Of a stretch of DNA of 33,617 bases, positions 7,874 to 16,068 are shown one piece after another (position 1 is the first letter of the stretch; every line of letters begins with the position of its first letter). A program made the position numbers and the translations under genes. The DNA is from Alkalimonas sp. Lineage in GTDB: Bacteria; Pseudomonadota; Gammaproteobacteria; Enterobacterales; Alteromonadaceae. The notes under the pieces were generated by a model. The model was given only the letters and a program-made list of their open reading frames with translations. It was not told the origin of the DNA and searched no databases. The DNA lies in assembly GCA_020831935.1 (NCBI GenBank), contig JAFIFR010000010.1, positions 1-33,617 of the forward strand, in the 5' to 3' direction.

Positions 7874-7950
7874 GTTGCTTGCCTGCAGGCCCACGTACCT
7901 GCTGCCGTTACTGCGTTCTACCAACAAACCAAAACAACAAAGGATGCTGC

Positions 7951-9009
7951 ATGAAAGTCACCATCAATGATGTGGCCAAACAGGCCGGAGTGTCGATTAA
8001 AACCGTCTCCCGGGTGATGAACAATGAACCTTCGGTTCGCAAAGATACCTTTGACAAGGTGATGGCGGCCATCAACGAACTGCATTACCAGCCAAATGCT
8101 GCAGCCCGCAACCTGGCCAGCACCCGCTCGTACAGCATTGGTTACATCTACGACAACCCCAATGCCTATTACATCATTGATATGCAAAAGGGCTTGCTGG
8201 ACAGCTGCAAAAAACATGGCTACGAGCTGCTGATCCACCCCACCAATGCCAAATCCCCCGGAATTGTGGACGAAGTGAAAGAACTGGTCACCAAATCAAG
8301 GCTGGCGGGTCTTATCCTGACGCCGCCTTTTTCCGAGATGCCGCACATTGCAGAAGCGCTGGAAGATATGAAGGTCGACTTTGTCCGCATTGTGTCGGGG
8401 TCAACGCCATCGCCAGGCGTGCACAACTGTGTGTTGATTGATGACTTTACCGCCGCCTTTAAAATCACCAATCATCTGCTGGAGCTCGGCCACACCGACA
8501 TCGCCTTTTTATGCGGTGACGAAGAGCACAGCTCCAGTGGCGAGCGTTTGGCCGGCTTTAAAGCGGCCCTGACCAAGCACGGCTTAACGGTCAACCCCAA
8601 GTACATCGTCCCTGGCCATTATTCGTTTGAGTCCGGGGTGGAAGGCGCTAAAAAGCTGATGGCGTTGCCGAAGCGACCCAGTGCCGTCTTTGCCTGTAAC
8701 GATGAAATTGCCGCCGGTGCCTTGTTCAGTGCCCGGCTGATGAACATTCGTATTCCGGACGAGCTGTCCATTGCCGGCTTTGAGAACAGCCCTTTCTCGC
8801 GTCAGACCTGGCCACCGCTCACCACCGCCCATCAGCCGAACAGCACCATAGCCTCTCAGGCGGCAGAGCTGTTGTTTAAGCACACCCGCCCCAATGCCAA
8901 CAAAGCCCAAATCCAGGCACAACCGGTCTTTATTCCGGAGCTGCTGGTGCGGGAGTCGACCAGCCCACTGGGCGGCGAGCAAAGAGGCGACCAAAGCGCA
9001 AAGCCATAA
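7951..9009 (+). CDS. LacI/GalR-family transcriptional regulator (NagR-like)
   Basis: This is a cytoplasmic sugar-responsive repressor of 352 residues, the usual family length. Residues 1-50 form the LacI helix-turn-helix (VTINDVAKQAGVSIKTVSRVMN) and hinge helix (about YQPNAAARNLAS). A periplasmic-binding-protein-like effector domain follows from about residue 60 to the end, with the family segments FLCGDEEHSSSGERLAGF, FACNDEIAAGAL and ISPDELSIAGFENS-like sequence. An AAGGA 8 bases before the ATG at 7951 supports this start rather than the longer upstream frame. It is divergent from the TonB receptor gene, and both upstream regions contain related operators. Control of the chitin-sugar genes with an amino-sugar effector is inferred; a NagR identity is likely but unproven. 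Confidence 0.9.
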   Translation: MKVTINDVAKQAGVSIKTVSRVMNNEPSVRKDTFDKVMAAINELHYQPNAAARNLASTRSYSIGYIYDNPNAYYIIDMQKGLLDSCKKHGYELLIHPTNAKSPGIVDEVKELVTKSRLAGLILTPPFSEMPHIAEALEDMKVDFVRIVSGSTPSPGVHNCVLIDDFTAAFKITNHLLELGHTDIAFLCGDEEHSSSGERLAGFKAALTKHGLTVNPKYIVPGHYSFESGVEGAKKLMALPKRPSAVFACNDEIAAGALFSARLMNIRIPDELSIAGFENSPFSRQTWPPLTTAHQPNSTIASQAAELLFKHTRPNANKAQIQAQPVFIPELLVRESTSPLGGEQRGDQSAKP

Positions 9010-9010
9010 A

Positions 9011-9035
9011 AGAAAAGGGCAGCCTGACGCTACCC
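9011..9035 (-). terminator. Terminator shared by the convergent LacI and AbgT genes
   Basis: GGGCAGC (9017-9023) and GCTACCC (9029-9035) form a 7-bp stem with one mismatch. On the minus strand the stem is followed by TTTTCTTTT, so it best serves the AbgT-family gene, which ends at 9055. Confidence 0.7.
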
Positions 9036-9054
9036 TCTGTTGTTGGAAACGACC

Positions 9055-10650
9055 CTAGCCGTCGAAGCTGTAATAGGTTGGTGAGCCAGGCCCAACCGGC
9101 AAGCCCAACACAAAGACCCAAACACAAAACAGCGTGACCCAACCGACAAAGAACACCATGGTGTAAGGCAGCATGGTGGCAATCAGGGTTCCGATGCCCA
9201 TCTCTTTTTTGTAGCGGGCAGCTACTGCCAGGATCAGGCCAAAGTAGCTCATCATCGGTGTAATCAGGTTGGTGACCGAGTCACCAATGCGGTAGGCCGC
9301 CTGCACCACTTCCGGTGAGTATCCGATGATCATCAGCATCGGCACAAAAATCGGCGCGGTAATGGCCCACTGCGCCGAGGCCGAGCCCAGCATCAGATTG
9401 ACAAAACCACACATGGCAATAAAAAGCACAAACAGCAGTGGCCCGGTCAGCCCCATTTCCTGCAGGAAGGTTGCGCCCTTAACGGCAAAAATGGTGCCTA
9501 AGTTGGTCCAGCCAAAGAAGGCGACAAACTGGGCAGCAAAGAACACCAGCACAATGTAAAGCCCCATCGAGCTGATGCTTTTCGACATCGCATTGATCAC
9601 GTCTTTGTCGTTTTTCATGGTGCCGGCAATTTTGCCGTAGACAAAGCCCGGAATGGCAAAGGTGATAAAGATGTAGACCACGATGCCACGCAAAAACGGC
9701 GAGCCCAGAACGCCACCGGTATCCGGGTTACGCAAAACGCCATTTTCCGGCACCACGGTCAGCGCCAGCAGGCCCAGCAGCGCCGCCAGAGTTAGGCCGG
9801 CACCGATAAGGCCACGCTTCTCTTCTGCCCGCAGCGGCTCCAGCCCCTGGTTATCCAGGTCCACGGTCGCTTCCGAGCGGTCGTACTTGCCCAGCTTCGG
9901 CTCGACAATTTTCTCGGTAACAATGGCGCCCAAAATGGCAATCACAAAGGTGCTGACCACCATAAAGAAGTAATTGGCTTCTGGCCCGACCGTGTACTCG
10001 GGATCAATCAGATGTGCGGCGGCCTCGGTAAAGCCGGCCAGCAGCGGATCAATGGTGCCGATCAGCAAATTGGCACTGTAGCCGCCGGAGACCCCGGCAA
10101 AAGCGGCAGCCAGACCTGCCAGAGGATGGCGCCCCAGCGAATAAAATATGGCCGCAGCCATCGGGATCAGCACCACGTACCCCAGCTCAGAGGCGGTGTT
10201 CGACACGATGCCGGCAAAGACAATGGTCACGGTCACCATGCGTGGTGAAGCGTTCATCACCAGGCCGCGCATGGCAGCAGAAATCAGCCCGGAGTGCTCG
10301 GCCACACTGACGCCCAGCAGCGCCACCAGCACCACCCCAAGCGGCGGGAAGCCGGTAAAGTTGGTCACCAGATTGGAAACAATGCGCTGCAAACCTTCGA
10401 CACTGAGCAAGCTGACCACGGTAATGACGCCATCGGGCGAACGGCCAGCAGCGCCTTCCGGCCGGGGATCAATGGCGCTTAACTCAAAGAATGCCGCCAC
10501 GCCACTGCCCAGCACCACGGCCAGAGCAAAGAGCGCGAACAGGGTTACCGGATGGGGCAGCAAATTGCCCAGCCACTCCACGGTATCCAAAAAGCGGGTA
10601 AACCAGCCGCGCTTTTCCGTTGGGGTATCAAATTGCTGTGAACCAGCCAT
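9055..10650 (-). CDS. AbgT-family transporter
   Basis: This is an inner-membrane transporter of 531 residues with many hydrophobic segments. It matches the AbgT (p-aminobenzoyl-glutamate transporter) family by the segments LLPHPVTLFALFALAVV near the N-terminus, SNTASELGYVVLIPMAAAIFYSLGRHPLAG, GVSGGYSANLLIGTIDPLLAG and, near the C-terminus, GDSVTNLITPMMSYFGLI. Family members import p-aminobenzoyl-glutamate or act as proton-driven antimetabolite (sulfonamide) exporters, so direction and substrate cannot be told from sequence. I chose the ATG at 10650 because AGAGG precedes it by seven bases; the in-frame ATG 15 codons upstream has no such site. It stands alone, convergent with the LacI-family gene. 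No partner hydrolase (AbgA/AbgB) is present. Confidence 0.88.
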   Translation of the reverse strand: MAGSQQFDTPTEKRGWFTRFLDTVEWLGNLLPHPVTLFALFALAVVLGSGVAAFFELSAIDPRPEGAAGRSPDGVITVVSLLSVEGLQRIVSNLVTNFTGFPPLGVVLVALLGVSVAEHSGLISAAMRGLVMNASPRMVTVTIVFAGIVSNTASELGYVVLIPMAAAIFYSLGRHPLAGLAAAFAGVSGGYSANLLIGTIDPLLAGFTEAAAHLIDPEYTVGPEANYFFMVVSTFVIAILGAIVTEKIVEPKLGKYDRSEATVDLDNQGLEPLRAEEKRGLIGAGLTLAALLGLLALTVVPENGVLRNPDTGGVLGSPFLRGIVVYIFITFAIPGFVYGKIAGTMKNDKDVINAMSKSISSMGLYIVLVFFAAQFVAFFGWTNLGTIFAVKGATFLQEMGLTGPLLFVLFIAMCGFVNLMLGSASAQWAITAPIFVPMLMIIGYSPEVVQAAYRIGDSVTNLITPMMSYFGLILAVAARYKKEMGIGTLIATMLPYTMVFFVGWVTLFCVWVFVLGLPVGPGSPTYYSFDG

Positions 10651-11013
10651 AACAAAGCCTCTTTTATCTATGCGGTCGCTGGCCAGAGCTGCCACAGGCA
10701 GGCTGCCATTACAAAAGCACTGTTTTTAACAGCTTATCGCGAAAAAAATGGAAAGCAGCGCAAAGTTAACAGTCAAATATGCTGGAACAGGCCAAAAGCG
10801 ACACTTTTTATCGTTTTAAACCGCCAGACTGTACCACAAAGCAGCGGCGTGACAAAAGCCGATCAGTTGAATTCAGCCGTTTCAGCCACCCAGATAGCCA
10901 AACCCAATAGCAAGCCACGGAGCGACCTAGCACTAAAGTACCGTTGCCGATGCCGGTCCTTGCGCCTAGCATGGAGTGATTGTGACGAGATTGTGCCGAA
11001 CAGGAGTCCCCAA
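10651..11013. other. Divergent intergenic region, AbgT gene / 3-hydroxybutyrate dehydrogenase
   Basis: These 363 bases hold the promoters of two divergent genes. On the minus strand a TTGACT lies 17 bases before a poor -10 (TTCCAT), and the dyad CTGTTTTTAACAG occurs at about 10720-10732. No convincing plus-strand promoter, no LacI-type operator and no credible small gene is visible. Confidence 0.4.
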
Positions 11014-11763
11014 ATGCGTATTGTCATTACCGGAGCCACCGGTGGTATCGGCTTTGCCGTGGCCGAACACTTTGCCCGCCAGTCCCACCAGGTGGTGCTG
11101 GCAGATTTACTGCCCGATCGCATTGAGCACTGTGTCGAACAGCTGCGCCAGCAGGGCTTTGCCGCCGAGGGGTCGGTACTGGATGTAACCGATGCCGATG
11201 CAATAGCGCGCTGCGCCCGGGACTTTCCGGCCGATGTGCTGGTCAACAATGCCGGCATCCAGCATGTCGCCCGGCTGGAAGATTTTCCGGCAGAGAAGTG
11301 GCGCCTGCTGCTGGAGGTGATGCTGACCGGCCCGGCCATGCTGAGCAAAGCCATGCTGCCTGGCATGCAGCAGCGGGGCTTTGGCCGCATTATCAACATT
11401 GGTTCTATCCATGCGTTGGTGGCGTCGCCTTTTAAGTCGGCCTATGTGGCAGCCAAACATGGCCTGATTGGCTTTAGCAAGGTGGTGGCGCTGGAAAACG
11501 CCAGCCACAACATTACCATCAACACCATCTGCCCGGCCTACGTCAAAACCCCACTGGTGGAGCAACAGATTGCCGCTCAGGCCAAAGAGCATGGCATCAG
11601 CGAGCAGGAGGTCATCGACAACATCATGCTGGCGCCGATGCCACAAAAGGCCTTTATCGATGTGGCGGAAATTGCTGCCAGCGCGGCTTTTCTGTGCTCG
11701 GATGCCGCCCGCCACATCACGGCGCAGACCCTGGTGCTGGACGGTGGCTGGACAGCGCGGTAA
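11014..11763 (+). CDS. bdhA: D-3-hydroxybutyrate dehydrogenase (short-chain dehydrogenase)
   Basis: Interconverts D-3-hydroxybutyrate and acetoacetate with NAD (EC 1.1.1.30) in the cytoplasm. The 249 residues show the SDR nucleotide motif TGATGGIG at the N-terminus, NNAG, the catalytic serine in INIGSIHALVASP, and the YVAAK active-site block. The C-terminal half resembles bacterial 3-hydroxybutyrate dehydrogenases closely: HGLIGFSKVVALE, TINTICPAYVKTPLVEQQI, a lid with ISEQEVI, and the end TLVLDGGWTA. An AGGAG 8 bases before the ATG at 11014 fixes this start; the longer in-frame extension upstream does not look like protein. It lies 40 bases ahead of the CrbS-like sensor gene and is probably cotranscribed with it, linking ketone-body use to acetate-switch control. 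Confidence 0.9.
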   Translation: MRIVITGATGGIGFAVAEHFARQSHQVVLADLLPDRIEHCVEQLRQQGFAAEGSVLDVTDADAIARCARDFPADVLVNNAGIQHVARLEDFPAEKWRLLLEVMLTGPAMLSKAMLPGMQQRGFGRIINIGSIHALVASPFKSAYVAAKHGLIGFSKVVALENASHNITINTICPAYVKTPLVEQQIAAQAKEHGISEQEVIDNIMLAPMPQKAFIDVAEIAASAAFLCSDAARHITAQTLVLDGGWTAR

Positions 11764-11803
11764 GCTCAACAAAACGCTGGCTGCCAGCTCCTTAGGATAG
11801 CGC

Positions 11804-14800
11804 ATGAAAGAACCCGCCGAATTAATCGCAGAGCAAGGCCACATTGGCCTTGGCACCATAGCGGTGATTTCGGTGCTCTATCTGGTGGTACTCTTTAGTG
11901 TCGGTTACTTTGGTCGCCGCATCGACGGCAAACATCCGCTGGCGCCCTGGGTTTTTAGCTTTGCGCTGTCGATTTACTGCACCTCCTGGGCTTTTTATGG
12001 CGTGACAGCCCAGGCGGCGGTCAATGGCTGGTGGATCCCGCCCACCTACATTGGCTCTTTTATCTTGTTCTGGTTCGGCTTTCAGCTGATGGCCCGCATC
12101 GCCATTGCCTGCCGTCGCTACCGCATCACCTCCATTGCCGACTTTATTGCCACCCGCTTTGGCCATTCCCGGCTGTTGGCAGTCAGCATTACGCTGATCT
12201 TGTTTTTAGCCGTCATCCCCTACATTGCCCTGCAGCTGCACGCCGTCTCGACCAGCATCAATGTGCTGGTTGCCAGCGAACAAGCCAGCGACTGGTTCCG
12301 GGATACCGGCCTCTATGTCAGCCTGTGGATGGCAGTATTTGCACTGCTCTTTGTCAGTAAAAGCGCCAAGGCCCACCAGCCCAACCCCGGCTTGATGACG
12401 GCCATTGCCTTTGAGTCGCTGGTCAAACTGCTGGCGTTATTGGCGATCGGTGCCTTTGTTTGCTTTGGCATTTACGATGGCTTTCAGTCCATTTTCAGCG
12501 CCGCCCGTGAGCATCCGGGACTGGCCGAGCTGCAACGGCAGGCGCTGCCGACCCACAGCTACTGGATCCATGTGCTGCTGGGCTTTACCGCCACCCTTTG
12601 TTTACCCCGCATGTTCCATGTCTCCTTTGTCGAGAACCAACGCTTGGGGCATTTGCGCAGTGCCCGCTGGATTTTCCCGCTTTACCTGCTGCTGATGAGC
12701 CTCTTCACCCTGCCGCTGGCACTGGCGGGTGTCATGTTGCTGGGGCATGAAGGCAACATCGATCTGGTGGTGGTGCAATTGCCACTGGCAGCCAACCGCA
12801 CCGACATCGCCCTGCTGGCCTATCTGGGCGGTTTTTCTGCGGCCACCAGCATGGTGGTGGTGGCGACGGTGGTACTGGGCATTATGATCACCAACGAACT
12901 GCTGACGCCACTGCTGTTTCGTGCCCGTCAAACCGAACACAATCCGCCGGGCTTATTAAAAATTGCCAATCTGCGCCGGGTATCGATGCTGCTGGTGCTG
13001 ATGCTGGGCTTTGTCTATTACCGCTGGATCGGCACCGAAACCGGTCTGGCGCAACTGGGACTGATGGCCTTTGCGCTGGTGGCACAGCTGGCACCAGCGC
13101 TGATTCTGGGCCTGCTGTCTCGCCGGGTCAACCAACAGGGCGCGCTGGCGGGCTTGCTCAGCGGTGCCCTGCTCTGGGCTTACATCCTGTTGTTGCCGGA
13201 GCTGAGCCGGGCCGGCTGGCTCGGCAGTCAATGGCTGACGCAGGGGCCTTTTGGCATCGGCTGGCTGGCACCGCACCAGCTGTTTGGTCTGGAATACGAT
13301 GCCATTACCCTGGGGGTGCTGCTCAGTTTAAGCTGCAACTTGCTGATGGTGCTGCTGGTCAGTCAGCTCACCCAGACCCGGGTGGGCGAATGGCTGGAAA
13401 GCGGTCGTTTTTTGCAAAAACAAGCCCCCAGCCAGGCCCTGAGCAATCGTCAGGCGCGTCTGTCGGTGCAGGACTGCTATTTGTTGCTGCGCCGTTTTGC
13501 CGGCGAGTCGGAAGCCAACCGGGTGCTGCAGCGCAGTGTGCGCAGTACCGAACCCGAGCAATACACCCCGGCACCGGCCAATCTGGTGCAGGCTTGCGAG
13601 CGTTCCTTATCGGCGGTGATTGGCGGCGCCTCCATGCGGCTGGTGATGGATGCTGCCAGCCGCCACAGCCAGTTGCCACTGGAAACCGTGGCCCGCTTTG
13701 TCGATGAAGCCAGCCAGGTGTTTCAATTCAATCAGGCGCTGCTGCAGGCCACCATCGACAACATCAGCCAGGGCATCAGTGTGGTGGACGCCGATCTGCG
13801 AATCATTGCCTGGAACCAGCGCTATCTGGATATGTTTGCCTACCCTGCTGGTCTGGTCGACGTTGGCCGGCCTGTGGCCGATTTGATCCGCTTTAATGCC
13901 GAGCGCGGTTTGATCCACAGTGCCGATATAGAAAGTGAAGTGGAAAAACGTCTCAGCTACCTGCGCCAGGGCAGCAGCTACAAATTCCAGCGACCACAAC
14001 AAGACGGTCGGGTGTTCGAGATGCAAGGCAACCCGCTGCCGGGCGGTGGCTTTGTCACCACCTTCACCGACATCAGTTCCTTTATTGAGGTGCAACAAGC
14101 GCTGGAGCAAAGCAATCTGACCTTGGAGCAGCGGGTGACCGATCGTACCCGCAAGTTGGAAACCCTGAACCAGCAGCTGCAACAGGCTCAGCAAAAAATT
14201 GAAGCCAGTACCCAGGCCAAGACCCGTTTCTTTGCCGCTGCCGGCCACGATTTGATGCAGCCTTTCAACGCCGCCGCTCTCTTTGCCGGTTTGCTGCGGG
14301 AAAAAGCCGACTCCATTGAGCAAAAGCAGCTTAGCGAGCACTTGATCCGCTCGCTCGACTCGGCCGAAGAGCTGCTGGCCTCGATTCTGGAGTTAACCAA
14401 GCTGGACGCCGGCGTGATCAAAGCCCACCACCAACCAGTCGCCCTGACCGACCTGTTGGACGATAGTGCGCGCGATGCCGGTGTGCTGGCGGCTGAAAAG
14501 GGCCTGAGTTTTCGTTATCTGCCAAGCAAGCTGGCGGTGCATACCGATCGCAAATTACTGAAACGGGTGGTGCAAAACCTGCTGGCCAATGCCATCCGTT
14601 ACACCGAGCAGGGCAGGGTGCTGCTGGGCTGCAAACGCCGAGGTAGCCATTTGGAGATCCGGGTCATTGATACCGGCATTGGCATCGCAGAGCAGGATCA
14701 GCAGCGGATTTTTGAAGAGTTCCAACAAGGCGACAGTCAGCACCAAAAAGGCCTGGGCCTGGGTTTGGCTATCGCCAATCGCATCAGCAGCATGCTGCAG

Positions 14801-15289
14801 CACCCACTTAGTGTGCGCTCTGCTCCGGGCCAGGGCAGTTGCTTTAGCATTCAGCTGCCACTGTGCGCTTTGCCTGCACCGCAAGCCAAAACCGTCAGCC
14901 CGGCCGATATCAAAGCCAGCTTTACCGGCAAAACCGTGTTGCTGCTCGACAACGATGCGCAGTTGCTGCAGGCCGTGACCGAATTGCTGCGCAGCTGGGA
15001 CTGCCAGGTGCATCCGATCACCGGCCCGGAACAGGCACTGCAGGCCATTCGTGACGGCCTAAAGCCCAATGTGCTGTTGTTTGATTACCATCTGGATAAC
15101 GGCGCCACTGGTGTAATGGTGGCGGAGCAGCTGTGCAATCACTTTTCGCTGCAGCTGCCGGTAGTGATTCACTCGGCCGATCACAGCGAGCAAATCCGTG
15201 AGCATGCGCTAAATGCCGGCTTCCACTTTCTGCTCAAACCACTCAAACCCACGGCACTGAAACGCTTGTTCCAACGCTTGCTGCGCTAA
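11804..15289 (+). CDS. crbS: CrbS/MxtR-like hybrid sensor: SSS transporter domain fused to PAS, histidine kinase and receiver
   Basis: Membrane sensor of 1161 residues. Residues about 10-510 are a sodium:solute symporter-like module with roughly 13 membrane segments (for example FALSIYCTSWAFYG and RYRITSIADFIATRFG). A PAS domain (about 645-765, starting ATIDNISQGISVVDADLRI), a coiled coil, and a histidine kinase follow: H815 in AAGHDLMQP, N-box NLLANAIRY, G-boxes DTGIGIAE and GLGLGLAI. A C-terminal receiver has phospho-acceptor D1094 in LLFDYHLD. Length and order match CrbS/MxtR proteins, which with a LuxR-type partner turn on acetate use. The partner-like regulator is at 17992-18642. The stop overlaps that of the convergent gene at 15286. 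What the transporter module senses or carries is not known. Confidence 0.9.
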   Translation: MKEPAELIAEQGHIGLGTIAVISVLYLVVLFSVGYFGRRIDGKHPLAPWVFSFALSIYCTSWAFYGVTAQAAVNGWWIPPTYIGSFILFWFGFQLMARIAIACRRYRITSIADFIATRFGHSRLLAVSITLILFLAVIPYIALQLHAVSTSINVLVASEQASDWFRDTGLYVSLWMAVFALLFVSKSAKAHQPNPGLMTAIAFESLVKLLALLAIGAFVCFGIYDGFQSIFSAAREHPGLAELQRQALPTHSYWIHVLLGFTATLCLPRMFHVSFVENQRLGHLRSARWIFPLYLLLMSLFTLPLALAGVMLLGHEGNIDLVVVQLPLAANRTDIALLAYLGGFSAATSMVVVATVVLGIMITNELLTPLLFRARQTEHNPPGLLKIANLRRVSMLLVLMLGFVYYRWIGTETGLAQLGLMAFALVAQLAPALILGLLSRRVNQQGALAGLLSGALLWAYILLLPELSRAGWLGSQWLTQGPFGIGWLAPHQLFGLEYDAITLGVLLSLSCNLLMVLLVSQLTQTRVGEWLESGRFLQKQAPSQALSNRQARLSVQDCYLLLRRFAGESEANRVLQRSVRSTEPEQYTPAPANLVQACERSLSAVIGGASMRLVMDAASRHSQLPLETVARFVDEASQVFQFNQALLQATIDNISQGISVVDADLRIIAWNQRYLDMFAYPAGLVDVGRPVADLIRFNAERGLIHSADIESEVEKRLSYLRQGSSYKFQRPQQDGRVFEMQGNPLPGGGFVTTFTDISSFIEVQQALEQSNLTLEQRVTDRTRKLETLNQQLQQAQQKIEASTQAKTRFFAAAGHDLMQPFNAAALFAGLLREKADSIEQKQLSEHLIRSLDSAEELLASILELTKLDAGVIKAHHQPVALTDLLDDSARDAGVLAAEKGLSFRYLPSKLAVHTDRKLLKRVVQNLLANAIRYTEQGRVLLGCKRRGSHLEIRVIDTGIGIAEQDQQRIFEEFQQGDSQHQKGLGLGLAIANRISSMLQHPLSVRSAPGQGSCFSIQLPLCALPAPQAKTVSPADIKASFTGKTVLLLDNDAQLLQAVTELLRSWDCQVHPITGPEQALQAIRDGLKPNVLLFDYHLDNGATGVMVAEQLCNHFSLQLPVVIHSADHSEQIREHALNAGFHFLLKPLKPTALKRLFQRLLR

Positions 15290-15927
15290 GGTGTTTTTAA
15301 GTACTCGTTCTCATAAAAAGTGCGCAGCCAATGCGGCCGGAACAGCGCCATCAAGGTCACGGCCATGCCATTGAGCAAGGCTTCGGGGAAGCTGATCAAC
15401 AGCGCCAGCACTAAGTAGTTATCCTGAATGATGTGCCAGGGGTAACGTCCGTCCAGATAAAACCAGAGCGCGGTAAGCCCCATATGCAGCGCTATGGTCA
15501 GGGCCGCTGCAAAAAAGGCGGCCACAAAGATGTAGATAAACAAATGCCGGGGCAAAAAATAATAGCTAAACCAGAACACCGCCGCACTAAAAAGCCCGGG
15601 CAACACAAAGGTGGTCAGAGCATAAAGGCCGCCATCGGCCAGAGAAACCTGACCAAGCGCCAGCAAAACCAGCCAGGACAACAGGCAAATCCAGATCGCA
15701 ATGCGCCAACCATGACAGAGCGTCAGCACCGTAATAGCCAGAAAATGCACTGCCAGGCCCTCGTAGATACTGGCTTGCAACAACCACAGCAGCAGCAACA
15801 CCGCCGCCGAGCCAAACACCAGATGCTGGTACTCCGGCTCGGCCCTGAGCTTGGGCCAGAATTCGCGCGGGAAGCTCCACCAAAGCGTCAACATCCAAGC
15901 TCCCCAACCCAACAGACTCAGTAGCAT
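15286..15927 (-). CDS. COG3235-type polytopic membrane protein (annotated relatives: ECF-type ABC permease)
   Basis: An inner-membrane protein of 213 residues with about six hydrophobic segments. It ends in SFPEALLNGMAVTLMALFRPHWLRTFYENEYL, where the EALLNG core is typical of a family often labelled energy-coupling-factor permease or predicted membrane protein. Transport function is unproven, and no ECF ATPase or substrate-specific partner is nearby. I chose the ATG at 15927 because GGGGAG precedes it by five bases. A longer in-frame start at 16062 would place the N-terminus inside the aceA terminator hairpin and adds an unlikely sequence. Its stop codon overlaps the crbS stop on the other strand (shared CTAA), so the two genes converge without any spacer. 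Confidence 0.75.
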   Translation of the reverse strand: MLLSLLGWGAWMLTLWWSFPREFWPKLRAEPEYQHLVFGSAAVLLLLWLLQASIYEGLAVHFLAITVLTLCHGWRIAIWICLLSWLVLLALGQVSLADGGLYALTTFVLPGLFSAAVFWFSYYFLPRHLFIYIFVAAFFAAALTIALHMGLTALWFYLDGRYPWHIIQDNYLVLALLISFPEALLNGMAVTLMALFRPHWLRTFYENEYLKTP

Positions 15928-16019
15928 AACGGCTCCCCAGGCAGACTCACACAACAGGCCTATGGTAGCATTTTTTGCATCGAACCATGTGCTGAACAGC
16001 AGATCTCCAAAAGCACTGC

Positions 16020-16047
16020 AAAAAAAAGGACAGCGCAAGCGCTGCCC
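16020..16047 (-). terminator. Rho-independent terminator of aceA
   Basis: GGACAGCGC (16028-16036) pairs with GCGCTGCCC (16039-16047) with one mismatch. On the minus strand it is followed by eight T residues. It lies 22 bases after the aceA stop codon. Confidence 0.87.
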
Positions 16048-16068
16048 AATCACAAGCCCCAACCAGGC

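Noticed and set aside
7879-7950. Longer start for the LacI-family regulator
   Set aside because: The helix-turn-helix of this family starts within a few residues of the true N-terminus, matching the ATG at 7951 with its AAGGA.
10940-10975. Possible sigma-54 promoter before bdhA
   Set aside because: GG and GC elements are present but the spacing does not fit the -24/-12 consensus.
10849-11013. N-terminal extension of the 3-hydroxybutyrate dehydrogenase frame
   Set aside because: The extra 55 residues precede a canonical SDR start (MRIVITGATGG), and AGGAG lies correctly before the ATG at 11014.
15433-15924. Plus-strand frame of 163 codons opposite the COG3235-type gene
   Set aside because: Gln/Lys/Pro-rich antisense shadow without a ribosome site; the minus strand gives a coherent membrane protein.
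15928-16062. Longer start for the COG3235-type membrane protein
   Set aside because: It would begin within the aceA terminator hairpin; a clear GGGGAG precedes the ATG at 15927.
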